Positions 9,994-19,248 of a stretch of 64,000 bases of DNA are shown here, in pieces. A program made the position numbers and the translations under genes. The notes below the pieces were generated by a model. It saw only the letters and a list, made by a program, of their open reading frames with translations, searched no databases and was not told where the DNA came from. Source of the stretch: Martinezella lusitana (GTDB lineage: Bacteria; Pseudomonadota; Alphaproteobacteria; Rhizobiales; Rhizobiaceae); the NCBI RefSeq assembly GCF_010668395.1, contig NZ_WUEY01000002.1:558001-622000 (forward strand). Reading direction: 5' to 3'. Position 1 is the stretch's first letter, and each line of letters begins with the position of its first letter.

Positions 9994-10917
9994 ATGAAAC
10001 AAGCTGACCTCATCGCCGGGATCGACATCGGGGGAACGAAAACGCATATCCTCGTCAAGGATTCCGGCCGCGTTATCGCGGACAAGGTGGTTGCCTCCAC
10101 GGACTGGCGCATATGGGACCGGGAAAAAGACGCCGCAGCACTCGCCGCGCTCATCAAGCAGACGGCCGGCGGCAAACTATTTGCAACCGTAATCGGTGCC
10201 CATGGCTGTGACACGGATCTGCATTGCAAACAGCTCGAATCCGACCTCGCCCCGCAGCTGGAGGGTTACATAAAGGTCGTCAACGATTCCGAACTGCTCG
10301 TTCCGGCTGCAGGTTTTCAGTCCGGCATCGGCGTCGTGTCTGGAACCGGGTCGATCGCCGTCGCCCGCAACGCGGATGATGAAATGCTCGTCGCCGGCGG
10401 ATGGGGCTGGATTCTCGGAGACGAAGGCAGCGCCGCCGCTCTCGTCAGGGAAGCTGCGCGCGCGGTTCGCGGCGCGATAGACCTCGGACAAACGAACGAT
10501 CCGCTGATTGCGGAGTTGATGGCAAAGCTCAGGATCGGCGATCCGACCAAGATCGGCCGGCTTTTGAACGACACCCGCAGCGCCGCCATCTGGGGCGGCT
10601 ATGCCGATGCCGTGTTTGCAGCCGCAAGGCAGGGCTCGCCATTGGCAAACCGGGTGATCCGCGAAGGCGCGGAGGCGCTTGCCGCTCTGATTGGGGTCCT
10701 GATCGGCCGCGGGGCGGATGCGCGTCATGTGGTGATCGGCGGCGGTGTCGTCGTCGAGCAGCCCATGCTTTTCGACGCATTTGTCGACGCCATGTCGAAC
10801 CTGTCGCCGGCCAGCGAGGTCACGCTGCTGCGCGCGCCTCCCGTGACCGGCGCGCTGGCAATGGCCGAACGTTTTCGCAATGGCATTCTAGGAATGGAGA
10901 AATTCAATGGCAAATGA
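9994..10917 (+). CDS. BadF/BcrA-family sugar kinase (N-acetylglucosamine kinase-like)
   Basis: 307 aa member of the ASKHA superfamily. Phosphate-1 loop IDIGGTKTHILV, phosphate-2 loop GVVSGTGSIAVAR and adenosine loop VIGGGVVVEQP are visible, together with the GWGWILGDEGS segment typical of the BadF-type GlcNAc/glucosamine kinases. The start is the ATG at 9994; a TTG at 9955 would add 13 unlikely residues across the operator region. It overlaps the SIS gene by 11 bp. Proposed role: ATP-dependent phosphorylation of the imported sugar in the cytosol. The exact sugar is not proven. Confidence 0.82.
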   Translation: MKQADLIAGIDIGGTKTHILVKDSGRVIADKVVASTDWRIWDREKDAAALAALIKQTAGGKLFATVIGAHGCDTDLHCKQLESDLAPQLEGYIKVVNDSELLVPAAGFQSGIGVVSGTGSIAVARNADDEMLVAGGWGWILGDEGSAAALVREAARAVRGAIDLGQTNDPLIAELMAKLRIGDPTKIGRLLNDTRSAAIWGGYADAVFAAARQGSPLANRVIREGAEALAALIGVLIGRGADARHVVIGGGVVVEQPMLFDAFVDAMSNLSPASEVTLLRAPPVTGALAMAERFRNGILGMEKFNGK

Positions 10918-11935
10918 ACGGATTGGCTATCGCGGTGCCGTCGCCCGGCAGCCGGAGAGCCTGGCTCAGGGCTTGGAGACCGTGGCGAGCGCGTTGCAGG
11001 CGATCGATATTGCGCCTTTTCGCGGCAAGTCGATCGGTTTTGCGGGCATAGGCGCCAGCTACCAGGCCGCGATGGTCGGCGCCTTCTATCTCCGGCTGCT
11101 TGGCGTCCCATCCTTCCCTTATTGCCCGACCGATCTCTATCAGGCCGTGGATAGCGCTGCGGAAGCTTTTGTCGCTCTGTCGGCATCCGGGCAGAGCAAG
11201 GAGATTTCCGACGTCATGGCGCTGCGCGCGCATCTGCCTCGCGTGGCAATCTGCAGAAGCGGCGGCAATCCGCTGGCCGAGCTGGTCGGCGCCGTCATTC
11301 CAAGCGGATCCGGCGCGGACAACGGTGCAAGCTCGACCGGTTATACCGGCATGGTGCTGGCCATTGGGCTTCTCTGCGATGCCATTGCTGGCAAGGCCTT
11401 CGACGGGTGGACGGAATTGCCGTCAGCCGTTCGGCAGACGTTGCAATCGGCGCGGGGGGCGGCAAAAGCGGCAGCGGCCAGCCTGCAATCCTGTGCCGAG
11501 ATCGATCTCGTCGGTGCCGGCGCCGGCTTTGCGACTGCCGGCGAAGGCGCGATGCTGATTCGCGAGGCGGTGCGTATCCCGGCCGCCGGCTGGGATACCC
11601 TCAACTATCTGCACGGCCCGATGGAATCCCAGGATGGCCGCACCGGCGTCATCGCTTTCGGCAATGGCCGCGAGGTGAGGATAGCGCAGGATATGGCGGG
11701 CTTCGGCTGCCCCTCGGTTCTGATCACGAATCGCGATGACGTCGCCGAGCGTCCAGGCCTCACCGTCATGACGGTGCCGGGATTCGACAATCCGGTGGCC
11801 GACGCGATCATACAGATCGTCGCGTTGCAGATGATCGTCGGCGATATGCAAGACGCAGCCGGACTGACCGATATCACCTTCCGTTATCGCCAAACCGATA
11901 CGAAATTGAAACCCTGGTCACCGACGGAAGTCTGA
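10907..11935 (+). CDS. SIS-domain sugar isomerase/deaminase (AgaS/NagB-II-like)
   Basis: 342 aa protein with two SIS folds. It resembles the isomerase half of GlmS without the glutaminase domain, as in NagB-II and AgaS deaminases. The SASGQSKE motif of the first SIS domain and YLHGPMESQ of the second are phosphosugar-binding features. An ATG with GGAG eight bases upstream marks the start. It is coupled to the kinase by an 11-bp overlap. Kinase plus deaminase would convert an amino sugar to fructose-6-phosphate. No NagA-type deacetylase is in the window, so free glucosamine or another aldosamine is as likely as GlcNAc. Confidence 0.8.
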   Translation: MANERIGYRGAVARQPESLAQGLETVASALQAIDIAPFRGKSIGFAGIGASYQAAMVGAFYLRLLGVPSFPYCPTDLYQAVDSAAEAFVALSASGQSKEISDVMALRAHLPRVAICRSGGNPLAELVGAVIPSGSGADNGASSTGYTGMVLAIGLLCDAIAGKAFDGWTELPSAVRQTLQSARGAAKAAAASLQSCAEIDLVGAGAGFATAGEGAMLIREAVRIPAAGWDTLNYLHGPMESQDGRTGVIAFGNGREVRIAQDMAGFGCPSVLITNRDDVAERPGLTVMTVPGFDNPVADAIIQIVALQMIVGDMQDAAGLTDITFRYRQTDTKLKPWSPTEV

Positions 11936-11937
11936 CT

Positions 11938-13149
11938 CTAGCCAAACGAAGGCTGCGGTTCATCCGCCGCAGCCTCATTCCAGGGAAGAACGACGGTGGC
12001 ATCCGGCGTTTCTCCCAGAATTCTCGCCAGCGCGTATTCCGCGGCCAGCCGCGTTGCGCCAAGAACCGTACCATTTGCGCCGAGCGTGCTGTTTGCGATT
12101 TCCGTTGCCCAGCTCAGATCGCGCGACACATGTCGAACCTCGTCCAGAATCATGGGATTCTGCCCAACACCGCCGCCGAGCACAACGAGACCCGGATCGA
12201 AGAAGCCGATGCAACCAGCGACCATCCGTCCGATATCGGCAGCGTGCCGGTTGACCCAGTCCAGAGCTTCCTTTTCGCCTTGCTGCGCACGATCGAAGAG
12301 TTCCCGCGCGGTTGCCGGCGCATCGCCCGCCGACCATCCGGCAATGCAGCGTTCCATCAACGCATCGGAGCCGAGATAATGTTCGAGGCCTTCACGTTCC
12401 GGAACGGCATCCAGCGACCACGGAAAGGGGATGCGGCCGGCTTCCCCTGCCGCACCGTTAAAGCCGCGAAACAGTTTTCCGCCGATGACGATGCCGAGAC
12501 CGACGCGCACGCCGACCTGCAGGAATACAAAGATGTCCCGGCCTTTCGCTATGCCGGTTTGCAGTTCGCCGAAGGCGGCGCAGTTCACGTTGTTTTCGAG
12601 AAGGATCGGCGCATCAACCGATTGGCGCAAGCGCTGCAGAACGGCCTCCGGCGCGCGACGCTTGTTCTGACCCAAGCGATTTCTGGAAACGATGCGCGGA
12701 ACGGCAACGGCAATGCTGCGGAGCACCTTGCCACGAGGGCCAACGGCCAGGATCGCAGCCTTCGCGGCATCATCGACCACGGACGCGACTTCTTCAATCG
12801 TCGCGCGGCTCTGCTTTGCGATTTTGAGCTCGACGGTTGCAAGCGGACTGCCGTCAAGTCCCTGCGCGACGGCGCGGACCTGTCCCGCGCCGACATCCAT
12901 GCCGATGACGTAACCCGTTGCGGGCCCGAGCGCATAAACGGTCGCGGACCGGCCCATGGCGCCCTGCTGCGAGCCGATCGGCGCGACGAGGCCAAGCGCG
13001 CCCAGCTCGTTCATGACCGCGGTCATCGTCGGCTTGGACAGATCGAGGATCGCGCCAAGCCTTGGGCGGGTAATCGGTCCGGACGAAGCCACCACGCGCA
13101 GAACCTGACGCGAACTTTCCGTGAGAGATGGAATTGGGCTGGGTGGCAT
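11938..13149 (-). CDS. ROK-family transcriptional regulator
   Basis: 403 aa repressor-type ROK protein. An N-terminal winged helix (SGPITRPRLGAIL-DLSKPTMTAVMNELGALGLV) precedes a kinase-fold sensor domain with VIGMDVGAG and VLGGGVGQNP loops. The usual ROK zinc motif (CxCGxxGC) is absent: the equivalent segment after GEAGRIPFP lacks the cysteines. It is convergent with the SIS gene, 2 bp apart, and probably controls the sugar operons at 9.9 kb. The start at 13149 is chosen by homology-like layout; an upstream in-frame extension of 23 codons is basic and unlikely. Confidence 0.85.
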   Translation of the reverse strand: MPPSPIPSLTESSRQVLRVVASSGPITRPRLGAILDLSKPTMTAVMNELGALGLVAPIGSQQGAMGRSATVYALGPATGYVIGMDVGAGQVRAVAQGLDGSPLATVELKIAKQSRATIEEVASVVDDAAKAAILAVGPRGKVLRSIAVAVPRIVSRNRLGQNKRRAPEAVLQRLRQSVDAPILLENNVNCAAFGELQTGIAKGRDIFVFLQVGVRVGLGIVIGGKLFRGFNGAAGEAGRIPFPWSLDAVPEREGLEHYLGSDALMERCIAGWSAGDAPATARELFDRAQQGEKEALDWVNRHAADIGRMVAGCIGFFDPGLVVLGGGVGQNPMILDEVRHVSRDLSWATEIANSTLGANGTVLGATRLAAEYALARILGETPDATVVLPWNEAAADEPQPSFG

Positions 13150-13258
13150 CTTGGCTCGTTTCGGTGGGCGGCGGCGATTCTGGCACCGCAAAATGCAAAT
13201 CGCATCTGGCAGTTTCAATCATCCTCCATAGCCCAGTGTCAATAAAGGCGTGATCCTT

Positions 13259-14317
13259 ATGTCCTCGACATCAGAGCCAAACCGGCAAAGCCAAGACGCG
13301 CTCAGCGCCGAAGTCGGAAAGACTTCGCATGAGACTGTCGAGGCAATCGCATTCGATTATTTCGGTCTCACCGGAAAGGCGGCAACGCTGTCGAGCGAGC
13401 GGGATGAAACCTTCCTGATCCAGACAGATACGGCAGACGACTATATTCTCAAGATCGCCAATCCGGCCGAGCGGCCCGATGTCCTCGAATTTCAGACGCA
13501 GGCGCTCATCCATCTCGCAGCCAAATCACCGGCCCTTCCTCTGCCTCGCGCCATTCCTTCGAAAACTGGCCAGATGCTGGTTACCCTGCCTCTCGGGGAG
13601 AAGCCCCGGATTGCGCGGTTGCTGACCTATCTTCCTGGTCGGCAACTTTACAAGGCTCGGCGCTCGCCGGAGCAGATGGGCGCCCTGGGCGAGATGCTCG
13701 CGCGTCTCGGCAAGGGCCTGGCGGATTTCCACCTGCAAACTCCGCACCAGACCCTGCTCTGGGATATTTGCAATGCGGCCGCGCTGACCGGCTATGTCGC
13801 CCATGTCGACCCTTCGCGGCAAAGGATGGTCGGCCACGTTCTCGAAAACTTCGACCTGCTTGCAAACGGGGCGATGAGGGGACTGCGACGGCAGGTCATC
13901 CACAACGACTTCAATCCGCACAATATCGTTGTTTCGGAGCGGGATCCCGCGACGGTGACGGGCGTCATCGACTTCGGGGATATGGTCGAAGCACCTCTCG
14001 TCAACGATCTTGCCGTCGCACTTTCATACCAGATCGGCGCAGAAAACGGGCTCGATGACATCGTCGCCATGCTTCGCGCCTATCACCGCGTCAATCCGCT
14101 CGATCCTTTGGAAATCTCCTGCCTTCCGACTTTGTTACGCACGCGGCTCGCCATGACCGTCATCATTACCGAATGGCGCGCCGCCCTTTATCCGGAGAAC
14201 CGTGACTATATTCTCCGCAATCACCCAATCGCACTTGCCGGCCTCATGCGCCTTGTCGACCACAGCGACGCAGACCTTGGCGCTTTCTTCCGGCAGAAAA
14301 TCGGAGACCTCTCATGA
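13259..14317 (+). CDS. APH-fold small-molecule kinase (hydroxylysine kinase-like)
   Basis: 352 aa aminoglycoside phosphotransferase-fold protein. The catalytic loop VIHNDFNPHN and metal-binding GVIDFGDM are intact. In family terms it resembles the homoserine kinase/hydroxylysine kinase (AGPHD1) group. ATG 13259 has AAAGG ten bases upstream, whereas a GTG at 13250 would sit too close to it. Its stop overlaps the aminotransferase start (ATGA), so the pair is translationally coupled. Proposed role: phosphorylation of an amino alcohol such as hydroxylysine or a related compound. Confidence 0.78.
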   Translation: MSSTSEPNRQSQDALSAEVGKTSHETVEAIAFDYFGLTGKAATLSSERDETFLIQTDTADDYILKIANPAERPDVLEFQTQALIHLAAKSPALPLPRAIPSKTGQMLVTLPLGEKPRIARLLTYLPGRQLYKARRSPEQMGALGEMLARLGKGLADFHLQTPHQTLLWDICNAAALTGYVAHVDPSRQRMVGHVLENFDLLANGAMRGLRRQVIHNDFNPHNIVVSERDPATVTGVIDFGDMVEAPLVNDLAVALSYQIGAENGLDDIVAMLRAYHRVNPLDPLEISCLPTLLRTRLAMTVIITEWRAALYPENRDYILRNHPIALAGLMRLVDHSDADLGAFFRQKIGDLS

Positions 14318-15633
14318 CGATGGCAAATGCATTCGGCGCTGATGATTTCAGCCGGCTGAACAAGGAAGAGCAAGAGATGATCGCGCGTCGTGAACGCGTC
14401 CTCGGGCCGGCCTATCGTCTCTTCTACGAACGGCCGCTGCATTTCGTGCGCGGCGAAGGGGTCTGGCTCTACGATGCGGACGGCCAAGCCTACCTTGACG
14501 CCTATAACAACGTCGCCTCCATCGGTCATGGCAACCCCACGGTTCTTGAGGCAATCGGTCGGCAGGCGGCAACGCTCAACACCCACACCCGATATCTGCA
14601 TGAGGGCATCCTGGCCTATGCCGAAGCGCTAACGGCAACCTTTCCGGCCGAGCTCAGCCAGGTCATGTTCACATGCACGGGAAGCGAAGCGAACGATCTC
14701 GCCGTGCGCATCGCCCGGACCTATACCGGCGGGACGGGTATCATTGTGACATCCCATGCATACCATGGCGTCACCAGCACGGTGGCGGAATTCTCTCCCT
14801 CGCTTGGCCCCAATGTCGACCTTGGAATTCACGTCAGGACTGTTTCGCCGCCGAACCCGGATCTGCCAGCATCCGAGGTCGAAGCGGCCTTTTCCCGCGA
14901 AGTCGAAGCCGCAATCGCCGACCTCAGGCGGCACGGCATCAAACCGGCGATGCTCATCGTCGATACGATCTTCTCCAGCGATGGGGTCATCGCCGATCCT
15001 CCGGGCTTTCTGAAAGCGGCGGTCGCGGCTATCCGCGAGGCAGGCGGCATCTTCGTCGCCGATGAGGTCCAGCCAGGTTTCGGGCGGACGGGCGAAGCGC
15101 TATGGGGCTTCCTCCGTCACGACATCGTTCCGGACCTTGTCACGACCGGCAAGCCGATGGGCAATGGCTATCCGATGGCCGGCCTGATTGCCCGGCCGGA
15201 GATTATTGCCGATTTCGGCCGCAACGCCCGCTATTTCAATACGTTCGGCGGCAATCCTGTCGCGGCCGCCGCCGGGCAGGCCGTCCTGGAGTTCATCAGA
15301 GATCAGGACCTTGTCGCGAATGCCCGCTCGGTGGGCGCCTATCTCAAGGCGGCGCTGGAGACATATGCCGGTCGCTCCGAGCTTATCAAGTCCGTCCGCG
15401 GGGTCGGCCTGTTCCTGGGCGTCGACGTAATGGAAGGCGGAGAGCCTTCGGCGGCAGCGGCAGCCCGAATCGTCAACGGCCTCCGCGACAGGCGCGTTCT
15501 GATCAGTGCCAGCGGCCCCCATGCCAACGTCCTGAAAATCCGGCCACCATTGGTATTTTCCCGCTCGCACGCCGATTGCTTTATGGAAGCCTTCGACGCC
15601 ACATTGAAAGACGTCATGCAAAAGGGCCGATGA
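14314..15633 (+). CDS. Class III aminotransferase / PLP phospho-lyase
   Basis: 439 aa fold-type I PLP enzyme. The cofactor contacts are clear: CTGSEAND phosphate loop, HAYHG, FVADEVQPGFGRTG with Asp250, and Lys280 in TTGKPMGNGYPMAG as Schiff-base lysine. Class III members next to APH kinases include ethanolamine-phosphate and 5-phosphohydroxylysine phospho-lyases, which remove phosphate and ammonia rather than transaminate. The 4-bp overlap with the kinase gene favours that reading. An ordinary omega-transaminase remains possible. Confidence 0.85.
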   Translation: MTMANAFGADDFSRLNKEEQEMIARRERVLGPAYRLFYERPLHFVRGEGVWLYDADGQAYLDAYNNVASIGHGNPTVLEAIGRQAATLNTHTRYLHEGILAYAEALTATFPAELSQVMFTCTGSEANDLAVRIARTYTGGTGIIVTSHAYHGVTSTVAEFSPSLGPNVDLGIHVRTVSPPNPDLPASEVEAAFSREVEAAIADLRRHGIKPAMLIVDTIFSSDGVIADPPGFLKAAVAAIREAGGIFVADEVQPGFGRTGEALWGFLRHDIVPDLVTTGKPMGNGYPMAGLIARPEIIADFGRNARYFNTFGGNPVAAAAGQAVLEFIRDQDLVANARSVGAYLKAALETYAGRSELIKSVRGVGLFLGVDVMEGGEPSAAAAARIVNGLRDRRVLISASGPHANVLKIRPPLVFSRSHADCFMEAFDATLKDVMQKGR

Positions 15634-15673
15634 TTTCAGGCCGTCCGCAACGACGACTATACCGTGGGTCTTT

Positions 15674-17068
15674 TCATGCGCTCGCCTCCGTCAGCTGGGA
15701 CACCTCGTCCAGCTGGCGGAGGTTGAGGCAGAAGTCGAGAAGCGAATTTCCATATTCCGCCGACGCGCCGCCGTAAGCGATATTGCCTTTGAACTTGGCG
15801 ATCAGTTCGTCGCGGGTCAGCGGCTCGCGGACACCGCCGCGGAAATGCGGCTGACGCAGCTCCACCACCGAACCATCCTTGAGGCTAACCCGGATGTGAC
15901 CGGTATAATTCCTTGGATACTCGTTGGCCGGATCGATGACGTAGCGGATCCGGCTGGCAAGATCGAGTACGCGCGGATCGGCGGCCCTTTCGTCGGTGAA
16001 CTGCTGCAGACCGGCGTCGCCGTCAAAGAAGGCGACCGCCATGCAGAAGGGCATGCTGAACTTTGCCGCATAGCCGGAAGGCGGCCTGTGTTTGGTCGGC
16101 AGGGGTTCCCAGAGGCGGTCCACCAACCCCTCCCCGGTCTCGGAGACGATCGAAACGATATCCTCGGCCTTGACGTCCGTTGCCCGCAGCCTGAGCATGC
16201 AGTCGATGAAGGGATGGATCATCGTGCCGCAGGCATAGGGCTTGAAGGCGATCTTTTCCATCAGCCATTCGGTGCCGATGCCTTCGGTCAGAGCCTCGTA
16301 ATCCGGCGCGGCTCCCCTGCTGAAGACCTTGAAGATGTTTCTCGGCCCCTCGAAGACGGTGCGCGGTCCGAAATAGCCGGAGCGCCCCAGGAGGGCGGCG
16401 CGATAGCCGGACTGCGCGGCCCAGCCCGGATGAAGGCGCTTGGTCCAGGCGCCTTCGGTCAGAAACTCCCCGATACCGGACGCCATGCTGCCGGCAATGC
16501 CGAAGGCGTTCGTCAGTTGCCGGGCATCGAGGCCGAGCGTGACGCCAGCGCCTGCCGCCGCACCCAAGGCGCCGATGACGCCGACGGGGTGGAAGCCCGC
16601 CTTGTGGATGGCGCCCGGAACCACGCTGTTGAACCTGCAGATCATTTCCAGTCCGGCCAGGATGCCTCTCAGGGTATCGGCACCGCTGCGGCGATATCGT
16701 TGCGCGGCGGCGAGGACCGCCGGCAGCACCATGGCGCCGACACGGATCGGGGCGCCTTCGAGCGTATCGTCGAAATCCTCGCCATGGGTTGCAGTGCCGT
16801 TGATGAGCGCGGCCGCAGCCGCGTCGAAACCGCCAGCATGGCCGATCGCCGTGCAATTGCCGATGCCGTCGCTGGCCTCGACGATCGCGCGAATATAATC
16901 GGAATTGCGGGCCGCGACGCAAAGTCCGGCCATGTCGATCAAATCGTTGACGGCAACCTCCTCGGCCCGGCCAGGGACGTCCTCCAGACGGAAAGAAGTG
17001 AGCGAGGCGGAAATACGCTCGGCAAGCGAGGCGCCCGGCGCCATCAAGACGAATTCATCGGTCGACAC
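15674..17068 (-). CDS. MmgE/PrpD-family protein
   Basis: 464 aa member of the 2-methylcitrate dehydratase family. The diagnostic segment NGTATHGEDFDDT and GFHPVGVIGALGAAA follow an alpha-helical N-terminus. The GTG at 17068 is chosen because GGAAGG sits six bases upstream. PrpD enzymes dehydrate hydroxy-di/tricarboxylates, but many paralogues have unknown substrates. The nearby ornithine cyclodeaminase homologue and lack of PrpB/PrpC argue against propionate metabolism. It is the last gene of a leftward set with the OCD and glutaredoxin-DinB genes. Confidence 0.85.
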   Translation of the reverse strand: MSTDEFVLMAPGASLAERISASLTSFRLEDVPGRAEEVAVNDLIDMAGLCVAARNSDYIRAIVEASDGIGNCTAIGHAGGFDAAAAALINGTATHGEDFDDTLEGAPIRVGAMVLPAVLAAAQRYRRSGADTLRGILAGLEMICRFNSVVPGAIHKAGFHPVGVIGALGAAAGAGVTLGLDARQLTNAFGIAGSMASGIGEFLTEGAWTKRLHPGWAAQSGYRAALLGRSGYFGPRTVFEGPRNIFKVFSRGAAPDYEALTEGIGTEWLMEKIAFKPYACGTMIHPFIDCMLRLRATDVKAEDIVSIVSETGEGLVDRLWEPLPTKHRPPSGYAAKFSMPFCMAVAFFDGDAGLQQFTDERAADPRVLDLASRIRYVIDPANEYPRNYTGHIRVSLKDGSVVELRQPHFRGGVREPLTRDELIAKFKGNIAYGGASAEYGNSLLDFCLNLRQLDEVSQLTEASA

Positions 17069-17112
17069 GAGATACCTTCCAGATTGAAACGAGGAAAAGC
17101 GGGATGGGCCAG

Positions 17113-18189
17113 TCAGGAATGCACATCCTGCGTGAACCATTCCGACGGCAGTCGATGGCCCAGTCCGGCTTGCCGCGCCCTGTCGAGAAGCACCGCTCCG
17201 GCGGCGGCAAACTGATAGCCGAGGCCGTGGAAATTCAGGAAGCAGGTGATCTCGTCAGCCGATTGCCGGCCCGACGCCGCACCTGCCACCAGTTCGGCAA
17301 GCGATGGGGCAGCCGCGATCTTCGCCAGCCTTGGATCGGAATTGATCTGCTTGCTGCCTTCTTTGTGGGTCAGCCCCTTGGCGACGACAAGGTGGTCGCT
17401 ACCCATATTGCCGGGATCGTGGACGATGATCCTGCCGGCTTTCAATAGAGCCTCCGGAGCGATCTCCCCATCGCGGATGGAGCCGATATGCATTCCGGGC
17501 TCCACCCAGCTTGCCTGGAAAACCGCCTGCAGGCTGTTGGTGGCGCAGAGCACGATATCCGCCGTCCGCACCGCCTCTTCCGGCGCGACGAAGGCTCTGG
17601 CCGGAATGTTCAACCGTCCTTCGAGGGCGGCAGCGAAGGCCCGTGCATTGTCGGGATTGGGGCTGAAGATGCGTATCTCCGACAGGGGCCGGACCGCGGC
17701 GGCCGCCATGGCCTGGGCATGGGCCTGCCAGCCGGAACCAAGGATGGCAAGCCGCGAGGCGTCCCCGCGGGCCATATGGCGAAGCGCAAGCCCGCTGGAG
17801 GCGCCAACGCGCATGCGCTGCAGCACGCCGTCCGGCAGAATGGCCAGCGGCTCCCCGGTCACGGTGCTGAACAGCAGGATCAGGCCGACCCAGCGGTCGC
17901 CCGGTGCCGCCGGCACCTTCACCTTGCGGGTCCGTCCGCCCGCCGAGGGGAAGCTGAGGATATCGGAATTGATCCGCACCGCGCCGATGCCGCTGGCCGG
18001 CACAATGCCGCCGACCATCTTCAGGGAATAAACGCCGCCGTCCTCCCGCTGCGTCGCCGTGATCATGTCCGAGCGCCGGCCGTTGACCGCCGTTCCCTCG
18101 AAGGCCGCACGATAGGCAAGCTCGAAGCTTTCGATGCATGCCTTCATATCAAGCAGCGCATCGACGTCCGCGTTCGAGAGGTAAAGCAT
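17113..18189 (-). CDS. Ornithine cyclodeaminase/mu-crystallin family protein
   Basis: 358 aa Rossmann-fold protein. SLKMVGG, LAILGSGWQAHAQ (NAD-binding loop) and the late IVHDPGNMGSDH region match the OCD/mu-crystallin family, which includes ornithine cyclodeaminase, alanine dehydrogenase and ketimine reductases. ATG 18189 follows GGAG by six bases; TTG at 18195 is less likely. It is 44 bp upstream of the PrpD-family gene in the same direction. It probably reduces or deaminates an amino-acid-like intermediate with NAD(P). Confidence 0.83.
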   Translation of the reverse strand: MLYLSNADVDALLDMKACIESFELAYRAAFEGTAVNGRRSDMITATQREDGGVYSLKMVGGIVPASGIGAVRINSDILSFPSAGGRTRKVKVPAAPGDRWVGLILLFSTVTGEPLAILPDGVLQRMRVGASSGLALRHMARGDASRLAILGSGWQAHAQAMAAAAVRPLSEIRIFSPNPDNARAFAAALEGRLNIPARAFVAPEEAVRTADIVLCATNSLQAVFQASWVEPGMHIGSIRDGEIAPEALLKAGRIIVHDPGNMGSDHLVVAKGLTHKEGSKQINSDPRLAKIAAAPSLAELVAGAASGRQSADEITCFLNFHGLGYQFAAAGAVLLDRARQAGLGHRLPSEWFTQDVHS

Positions 18190-18392
18190 GCACAACTCCG
18201 GTGAATAGGCTTCGGGAGATCAAAGCGGAGTACGGATGGAACGCCTCAGAGTGCCGGGCCGGCAAGTGCGCAAACATCTCTCTCGTCATTCCCGGCTAGA
18301 TCGGTGATGACGTGCCTTTTACGCTCTTTGCCGTTGCGCGGAGGCACGACGCTCGCCGTGCCTCTCCTGTTCGCTTTCAGGCCGCCGCCTAT

Positions 18393-19172
18393 TCAGACCC
18401 AAAGACGCTTGGGCAGCGGAAGACCGGCATAGAGCTCCGGCCCGATTTCCAGCTCTGCGCCGAGACGGCCGGCGGCGATGATGTCGAGCTGGCGGGAGTG
18501 CTGCGTGCAATGCCAGACACCGCGCTCCACCACCTGGCTGGACGGCTGGTCTCCGTAGTAGGTCTTGAGACGCTCGGGAATGGCAAGATGGCCGCCCTTT
18601 GCCTTCCAGGCCTGCAGCTCGCCATGCGTCTTTTCGAGATGGGCGATGATGTCGGCCTTGGTGACGATCGCCGGATCGACGTAGGCATGCACCGGCTTGA
18701 TCTCGATCAGCCCGTCTTCCATCTGGCGGACGAAGGCGTGGACGATCTGACCGATATGGACGGCAAGCTCCCTGATGGACCGGTCACGCACGGGGATGAC
18801 GCGTTCGCGCAGATGCTCTTCATCGAATTTGTCGACGATCCTGCGCGCCTTCGCAAGGATAAGATCCCAGCGAGCGAAGAGCTCGTCGTTGCCGAGACGT
18901 TTGTGATCGCGCGAAACGCCGAGAAGATTTGCGACGTCATCGAGGTTCTGCGAGTAGACGAATCTGGTTCCGAGACGGACGGCCGGGATGCTCCGCAGAC
19001 CCGATGCCAGGATTTCCTCCATGGCGCCTTCGTCCTCAAGCACATTGACGGATTCGAATTCGTATCCGAGCTCCTCAACATATTCCTTCGTCTTCAGGCA
19101 GCTCGAGCATCCGGGCTTCCAATAGACCGAAATCTCCGGCCGCTCTTTCAGTATCGTGTTTTCTGACACCAT
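18393..19172 (-). CDS. Glutaredoxin-DinB domain fusion protein
   Basis: 259 aa. Residues 12-85 are a glutaredoxin/thioredoxin fold with redox motif Cys22-Ser-Ser-Cys25 after VYWKPG and the cis-proline Ser-Ile-Pro63. Residues ~95-245 form a DinB-like four-helix bundle with His139, His221 and His225 (pattern HCTQHSRQLD), the usual metal triad. DinB enzymes include thiol-dependent isomerases and transferases using mycothiol, bacillithiol or glutathione. The fusion therefore suggests a thiol-linked metalloenzyme. The ATG at 19172 has GGAG eight bases upstream. It probably leads the OCD-PrpD set, with a 203-bp gap between. Precise reaction unknown. Confidence 0.78.
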   Translation of the reverse strand: MVSENTILKERPEISVYWKPGCSSCLKTKEYVEELGYEFESVNVLEDEGAMEEILASGLRSIPAVRLGTRFVYSQNLDDVANLLGVSRDHKRLGNDELFARWDLILAKARRIVDKFDEEHLRERVIPVRDRSIRELAVHIGQIVHAFVRQMEDGLIEIKPVHAYVDPAIVTKADIIAHLEKTHGELQAWKAKGGHLAIPERLKTYYGDQPSSQVVERGVWHCTQHSRQLDIIAAGRLGAELEIGPELYAGLPLPKRLWV

Positions 19173-19248
19173 GTGCAGGGCTCCAGTTTTGCTAGTACGA
19201 CGAAACGCTCGCCGATGGATGCCCGTGAGATAGGCTTCACCACAAAAA

